From Melieria omissa (taxonomy: Eukaryota > Arthropoda > Insecta > Diptera > Ulidiidae): a stretch of DNA of 64,000 nucleotides. Position numbers and translations under genes: made by a program. The stretch is from contig OZ020269.1 in NCBI GenBank assembly GCA_963971225.1, positions 5,766,001 through 5,830,000 of the forward strand, in the 5' to 3' direction. Below are positions 57,401 to 64,000 of this stretch, piece after piece; position 1 is the first letter of the stretch; each line of letters starts with the position of its first letter. The notes under the pieces are model-generated. The model had not been told where the DNA came from. It did no database searches and was given only the letters and a program-made list of their open reading frames with translations.

Positions 57401-60340
57401 GAAAAATCATTCGTGGAGAATTTAAATGGGTAAATGGATGGACTTCTTTAACGACATTTAGTTCATTGAAGTCAAGCGTACAATGTTTTCTTGCAGCTGG
57501 CTAAGATCACATCCGCCATTCATTTTGCCTCCGAACCAAAGTTTGTATGTGTTGTTATTGTTCGTAAGCGGCCGTGAAGTAACTCAATTCCCAAGCTGAC
57601 ATTTATTTTTTATGCAATCGATGTCTTTGTTGTTTTTATACCAATGTCTTGTTTTGCATTCCCCTATGGTCTCATACAGATACCACGATTTTTTTATTAA
57701 AGGTTATTATTTGCATGTGTAAAGATATTTAATCTTAAACGCACTAATGTGTGCTGTGTTGACACAACTTCTTCCGTTTGCATCGTTAGTATTTTTTTTT
57801 AAGATAGCGAAACTGCGACCCACTTGAGGACACACACTTCTGGCCACATTATAATATTTGATAATTGTGGCCGCCAGCGACGATGCTCGCATCTTTGTTA
57901 CAACGGCCCTAAATTCGATGCGAGATTTTCACTCTAACTTTACATAGTTGGCTTGGGGCCAGCACAGCCGCCCGCGCCGCGGCACGCCACGCCACATTTC
58001 TGCAATTTATGGCTGCCAAATTAAGCCCTGGCAGTGCTCTAATGAATGCCACCACGCCGCCACCCGCAACCGGCCACATCTAAGTTAATTTCCGTTTACC
58101 CTTTAGCAGTCCCCAGACGCCCAGCAAATAGCGCCAAGCCGTTGACAGAATTGTTAAGAAAAATACAAGCTGCAGCGCACTGCGCTCGCCGCCATTCGAG
58201 CGCAGCGCTCGAGGACAACGGCGCGCTGCCATATTGTGCTCTCCAGGCCGCCTTGTTTGCGTTGTGTCCGCCGAGTGTTGTGTGATTTATACGAGCGGCT
58301 GGCGTTGTCGCCTGCGGACTGTCGGATGTTGGGCTGTTGGCGCGGGAAATTAGCGCCAGGGTGTGGCAGAGACAAATCCCAGCTGCCGTTTAGTTCATTT
58401 GCTTTCGAGCAGTCGTGTTTATTTTTAATGCCATGCAGATCTGTATCGCGTGGCTATTCAACAAATTTCAGGTCCCGTATTCACTTAGTCGGCAATTTGT
58501 GTGTCCTCGCTGCGACAATCCGACAGCCAACGGAAAGCCATACATAATCGAGCGGTGGTGCAGCGGCAGAATGCGTGCAATCTTAATTGTTAATCTTAAT
58601 AGTTCGGTTGCGGCCAGCGCTTATTTCCGTTGCTACTTGGCTGTTTCCTTGGTGAAACGGCGGCAGTGGATGGCAGCAGACTTTTTCATTCGCCGCCAAC
58701 GTTGAGCCATCAGAGTTGAATCTTCTTGAATAGCAAAAACATGAGAACTGATTCACCTTCAAGACATTGGATGAACAGAGATTATTCTAATAATTGTTGT
58801 TGATGTGAATCTAGATTTAATATTCACTTTAATGCTGCTGTTACTACATTATACAATTTTTATAGTATATCATTTTGCGACGCTTAAACAGACATTTTCG
58901 GATGGCTGCCATGCTTTCTGGTGCGCACGCTGGAAGCTGGTTTCCCATTTTCGCACATGATGCAAACCAATGCAATTTCGTTAACAAGTAGAGCCTTTAT
59001 TTTGAACTAGTAGAGCCCTTATTGGCTGATTATAATCTTTTTTCGATTCTTTTTCTAAAACTTTTTTAATGTCAAAATGCATATATCTATACACTTTTGT
59101 CTAGTAAATTCGTTGTCCCTTCAGCTGGCATTCAAACTTTCATTAATTTCCCACAACGCTCACTTTTTTGTTACTGCTACAGGGGCCGCAGCTCGTTCAC
59201 TCACTCACACAACAAATAAACACATTTCAAATGGGGTATTGCAGTTACTTTACAGTCGCTGTAGAGGGGATTTGTCACGTCTCTGTGTTGACATATTGCA
59301 GCATTTGCTTTCGGGCTTAATTTCCCTAACAGATGCTGGACAAAGTTTTAAGCAGGAGTTTTGCCAAGAGTTGCCCCAACTTTTATAATATTTTAATTTT
59401 AGTTGCAAACTCTCACTAATACAGCAGCTATACTGAAGTGGAAACAATAGTGAGTTAAAGCACTAAATCTGAAAATAAACACAAACAAGTTTAAACAATT
59501 CTAGCTACAAGCAAATCGCACAACTGTCTTTAACTTGATGTAAAATACATCATGCGAAGTAAATATCAGAGCCAACACACATCACAATTTGTCCTTTTAA
59601 AACGAGTCAAATGTTAAAGTCATCCTGAACGCTGACACAAAAAGTACATACAATGAAAATCGTTTAGGCGCAATAAGAAAGTGGAACAAAGATGACAACG
59701 CATCCCACTCCAGGTCTGTGCCCGCCCCAATCGCAACAATAAACGCAATCACTTGAAAGCAACTTCAAATTGATTAAAACGGATTGAATGTATTGTATAT
59801 CAGCACAACAACAACACTTATTGAATTCGTGTGCTGTGTAGACGCGTATGTGTGCGTCTTGAGTTCGGTTTCAATTAGGCAATCGAAATGAAATTACACG
59901 AATGCTGGCACAATACGCTGCGCACCTTTGAATATCATTTGCGTAGATTACAAATGATCTAACGGTAAATTGGAACTACTTTAAAATTCCAATATTGGTT
60001 ATCATTCATAACCAGAGTTAGATGCCTTCATTACTCTAGAAGCCTTCTAGAAGCTGCAATTCTAATTCTAATTCAAAAATTCGAATTTATTTAAGTATCA
60101 GTATTTGAAATAGAAAAATATACAAAATCAATGAAGCGAGAATAATGAAATTTTGATACGTGATCAAGAAGATTTCGGGTTTTAACATACTTACTTTTCA
60201 AGAAAATTCTATATAAATTTTCAAGGACATAAAGATTAAAATGTTCAAAGGACTTTTTTCAATTCCTTTTTTACAAATATATAAAAAATATATTTTATTT
60301 AAATTCTTGAGCCTTCCCTCCTTCCCTCTTTTATTTCATA
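54408..60340. other. Long non-coding stretch, no gene recognised
   Basis: About 6 kb. A CATA tract lies near 54410. A TCCGT-rich tract (57170-57320) recurs without a strict period. Short frames up to 114 codons have no domain or splice context. 55520-55545 has a small tandem duplication of GTTGGCCAGTTTT. Possibly intron or regulatory DNA. Confidence 0.4.
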
Positions 60341-60342
60341 TA

Positions 60343-60628
60343 CAGGTCTCCCTCGTATAACGCGGTGGTTACGTTCCAGGACAATTCCGCGTTATGTGAT
60401 TCGCGTTATAGAAGACTTAACTTTCAAATAATTTTTAGTGTTATGTTCCAATAAGCTTTTTCCAAAATAAAATAGTACTAAATTAAAGATGTATGTACAT
60501 TCAAACTCAAAATCAATATTCATACTTTATTTAAAAAATTAAAAAACATAATAAAAAAACTTTTTTTTTTAAATCGCGTTAAATTGAAAACGCGTTGTGG
60601 ACGTACCGCGCTATACGAGGGAGACCTG
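60343..60628. mobile_element. pogo/Tigger-like MITE, 286 bp
   Basis: TIRs CAGGTCTCCCTCGTATAACG and, complemented, CAGGTCTCCCTCGTATAGCG, with TA on both sides. The CCTCGTATAACGCGGT-type ends are like those of pogo/Tigger elements. The interior is AT-rich, without transposase. Confidence 0.8.
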
Positions 60629-60630
60629 TA

Positions 60631-61845
60631 AGTACATATCGCCATATTCTAGTTTAGGTATTTTTTATATTTTTTTAAATTTTGTATCCCCTTAAAAATT
60701 TTGAAGTCGTTTTAAAGGGACGAAGCATGTAGAAAAAAATGTTGTGCATGTTTTCTGTAATATCAAAATAAATATTAAACAAAAGAGTCAGCAATCAAAT
60801 ATTCTAAGTTGCAATCTAACCCACTACCGCAAATAAGCCTCATTGATTTGCAGTAGAAGCATTTGACAGGTGCACAGAAAACCAGCCAACAACCGCACAA
60901 TGTCTCCACCAGATGCTTGCAACATTTTAAGTAATTCAAATGCTCCATCGATTCTTGAGTTTTAAACTTACGAATGGCTTGAAGTGAAATTGAAAAAGTG
61001 CACAACATTTTTGGCTGCACCAATGTCAGCCCGTCTCCCTCTGCGCAGAAACTGTTCACACATACTTGTATATCGCTCATGTTTTCGGCTGACTACGACG
61101 TGTTGTGGGCAACACGTTTAATCCCAAACCGCCATTACGTACTCAACGTGTTCGCAGCAATGGAAACGCGCGCCTCCGAGTGTTCGTGGCAATGCGTTGA
61201 AACGTGAAGTAGAACCACTTTGCAGGTTTTTGTGCAAATCACGGCGATTATTTTGCCAAATCATGTCTGGATTTGTTTGCTGTTTGGAGAAAAGGTCGAT
61301 TTCAAGTTGAAACAACGTGCCGGCTGGAGCGGAAGGGGACCAAAAATCAAAAAGCAAATGTTACAACGAGCGCAGGTGAATTTTTCGCCATTGCACTCGA
61401 GCCAACGAACGACAACAGGCAGGCTGTGAACGGATGTGTTGGTGTGGGTTTGGTGCGGTGTGCGTTCTATGTGCGAGTGTGTATGTATGTGAGCGGCTAA
61501 AGCTTGAGTGTAAGTGACAGGTTAAATGGAGGCTTTTTCGCGCTGGGAGCACTTGATGTGCGCAGCTCTCGCATCTGGCAAGTTGAGAACGACCGGAAAG
61601 TAGTTGCCAAAACGCACACATGCACACACCGACACACCAAATTGGGCGAGCAAATTTGAAATTCCAATGCAGAGTTGGACACTAATATACGCCACAGTGT
61701 CAACAAGTGAAAACGGTCATGTGTTGAACTTTTTCAAAAACAAGTTGCAGTTTAAGCAAGCTTCAGTATAAATTTGACTTAAAAATTAAATTAAAACTTG
61801 TCTTAATGTTTTTCATAATATTTAGTAGTAGGTCAACTGAAATAC
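60631..61845. other. Non-coding, no gene recognised
   Basis: Short opposing frames at 60775-61629 have no recognisable product. Confidence 0.4.
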
Positions 61846-61848
61846 AAA

Positions 61849-61935
61849 GAATATTTTTTTTTTTATATATTTATTTAATAAGCCAATAAGCCCTACAAGG
61901 TGGGGCCCGTAGGCTCATGGGTTTTCTTTTATACA
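61849..61935 (-). mobile_element. 5'-truncated LINE 3' end
   Basis: On the minus strand: CCACCTTGTAGGGCTTATTG, then TTAAATAAATA and a poly(A) run. ATACAAAG on both sides is a possible target duplication. It is unrelated in sequence to the LINE at 45270. Confidence 0.45.
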
Positions 61936-64000
61936 TACAAAGTTCTGCCAAAATATTTAGCTACTGAGACTAACAACTATTGCGTCAACTGCAGAACTTT
62001 CATTGATTGTAATTGTTCGCTACTCTTAGAATGCCTCACCACGTGACGTCGAAGAAATGTGCTAATTAAATTCTTTATTACAAGAATATATCTGTCCAAT
62101 TAGGGCGACCACAAGTCTGCACTGTCACGCTTGTCATTGTTCCGCAGCACACAACAAAATAAGACATTGTCGCTGAATCGGCTGAGGTCAAAAGCAGTGA
62201 ACTATTTCGTTTATTTAGTCACTCATACGCCCCGTTGACACACTACAAACGAGCTATTTATATCACAGCGTAAATGGAAGTAAAGCGTGTAGAGGACATT
62301 ACGCAGCTTCGATGTGGTCTTTTCCAATAACCGACAACAGTCGCTGGCAATTCTGAGCTCCTTTTGCCATTGTAATTTGTCGCCGTTGATACGTCGCTTC
62401 CTTTCCTGACAACTGCAGCAATATTCATGCGAATACTGCTCGCCAATTGCAGCAGATGCTTAAAACGCTCACGTGCGCCACACTTCAATACCCACCAATG
62501 CCATTGTTCGTCGCCGCTGCGTGCACACACTTTGCGTGCTGCTGCGCAAAATTTCAAAACGTGATTGCACACAAAATTGCAGCTGCCACTTTTGCACAAT
62601 TGTTGACAGTTGCCGCTGATGTGCATGCATATGTACGTCCAACACATACGTACATACGCACAAACTTGTGGTTGTGTATGGGCGGCCTCTTCAATGACAG
62701 CTGCTGTTCGTGAAGCGCGTCGAGAACGGATGTGGGCGGTGAAGTGCTAAACAACTCAACCGCACATAAAAGTACGCAAGAAAAATGGCATCAACAGATT
62801 TATTGCACTGCAGCTGCGAGCGTGCAATTTCAATGGCAATTCAATTGCCAGCACAGCACACAGTTTGTTCATGTGTTGGTGCAAAGGAAAAAATTGTAAT
62901 TATTTGTGTTGCGTTGTGCGGCAGCTGCGGCCCTACGCACCGCATCGGTTGCCGATAAATTCAACGCAAATCAGCTGCAGCGCAAAGCGAAGAGCGCTTA
63001 GGATTTGCTCGAGAAAAAACGTAATGAAATTGAAAAAATTGTCATTGCTTAGAACGAGGCCATTGGAAGCCTTGAAGTATTTTAGTGCTTTAACTCGCCC
63101 AGCGACTTGTGCGCGTTTTGCCTTGACCAGATTTTGCGGAATAAGTTAGTGTTTTTATGGCAGTTGCAAATGAATTTCAAATAAAGTTGTGCTGCTCGGC
63201 TTCTCGCTTTGCATGCACGCAACTGCCGAGCCGAGGCGTTCGGCTGTTGTCGCGGCGGCACATTAGCATAGCGCAAAGTGCCGAGTGTGCTAAGTGCTAA
63301 TTCGCGCAAATGCGGTACGCGCACTCGGCGACGCGGTACGCGTGAAAACTTTAGCATATATTTAATATGTAAGCCGCAAGCACTCGACCCGCCAGGCTGA
63401 CCTCATTTGCATGCGACGTGCATTCAAAGGCACTTTGTGCCGAGCCCATGCCAGCAAGTGATGCGGAGCACAAGTGACTTTGTAAAAACGTTTTGACCAC
63501 AAAATGCGCTTCCCAACAACAAACCGGCTTATAACGACACTGTACTATAAAAGAAGCCATTTGGCGGGCAGTGTGCGGGTGCAGGTTTCGTTATGGAAAT
63601 TCTATTTCCTTGTTGCCCGATTGCGATTGATGCCTTCGGAAAGCACCAAAATACACAAAACTTGCCGCAATTTTGAGCGTAACTTATACATGTTTCAATT
63701 CTGCTTTTTACATTATGGTTTATGGCTATTGGGGTATTGAAATATCCCTGATGGAGCGAACATTCGAAAATGTTAAATATTTCATTGTTGAATTATGTTT
63801 CTCCACACAAAATCTCAACTTGCTGCTAACAATATAAGAGGTTAATTTTTGGGTGCGGTGGTAAAATCAGTCAATCAGTTGAGACAGATTTACCGATTAA
63901 AACAAACTTCTTTTCTGCCACTACCCTATTGCAGCGCCGTATAACAAAATTACAAGCATACAGATATATATTATATGATTAAGTTTAAATGTGTACATGA
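61936..64000. other. Non-coding, no gene recognised
   Basis: Slightly more GC-rich (62,300-63,450). All short frames on both strands overlap and lack domains. 62218-62235 is an exact copy of the 18-mer at 52441-52458. Confidence 0.4.

Overview
This is a eukaryotic nuclear window, most probably from a higher fly; a tephritid fruit fly would fit, but the species cannot be fixed from the sequence. The evidence is four ZAD-type C2H2 zinc-finger genes with 55-70 bp introns, E-box core promoters of the fly type, and many insect-type transposons (mariner/Tc1, piggyBac-like, hAT-like, tRNA-derived SINEs, a LINE). The sequence is AT-rich and mostly non-coding.

Layout. 1-26,700 is almost gene-free. 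It holds one compact gene with a TATA box (3711-4340, + strand) for a secreted proline/glutamine-rich protein, and scattered transposons: SINEs at 2505 and 20118, a 975 bp TA-flanked element at 8711, a MITE at 17731, a piggyBac-like MITE at 19893 split by a SINE, a Tc1/mariner relic at 20735 and a 683 bp element at 22399.

26,722-40,839 is the gene-rich core: four tandem paralogues on the minus strand (A to D), each with a ZAD domain and about ten C2H2 fingers. They resemble the fly transcription factor Grauzone. All four have four exons with the same intron phases and an identical 382 bp exon 3, so they arose by tandem duplication. B, C and D are close together. A is separated from B by a repeat block of about 5.2 kb (28,693-33,860) containing a 98%-identical inverted repeat, a perfect 51 bp-arm hairpin, SINE pieces, and one copy of a TIR element inserted into another copy of the same family.

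41,000-64,000 is again repeat-rich. It has a hAT-like MITE at 42996 carrying a mariner-like protein fragment, a long-TIR MITE at 43948, a LINE on the minus strand with two long open ORFs (45.3-49.7 kb), two internally deleted mariner elements of 552 and 553 bp (51121 and 53853), a piggyBac-like MITE (53113) and a pogo/Tigger-like MITE (60343). No further host gene could be supported.

The four zinc-finger proteins are expected to be nuclear sequence-specific DNA-binding regulators, with the ZAD used for dimerisation. Everything else that is recognisable is mobile or repeated DNA. No CRISPR, rRNA or genuine tRNA gene was found; the tRNA-like sequences are SINE heads.
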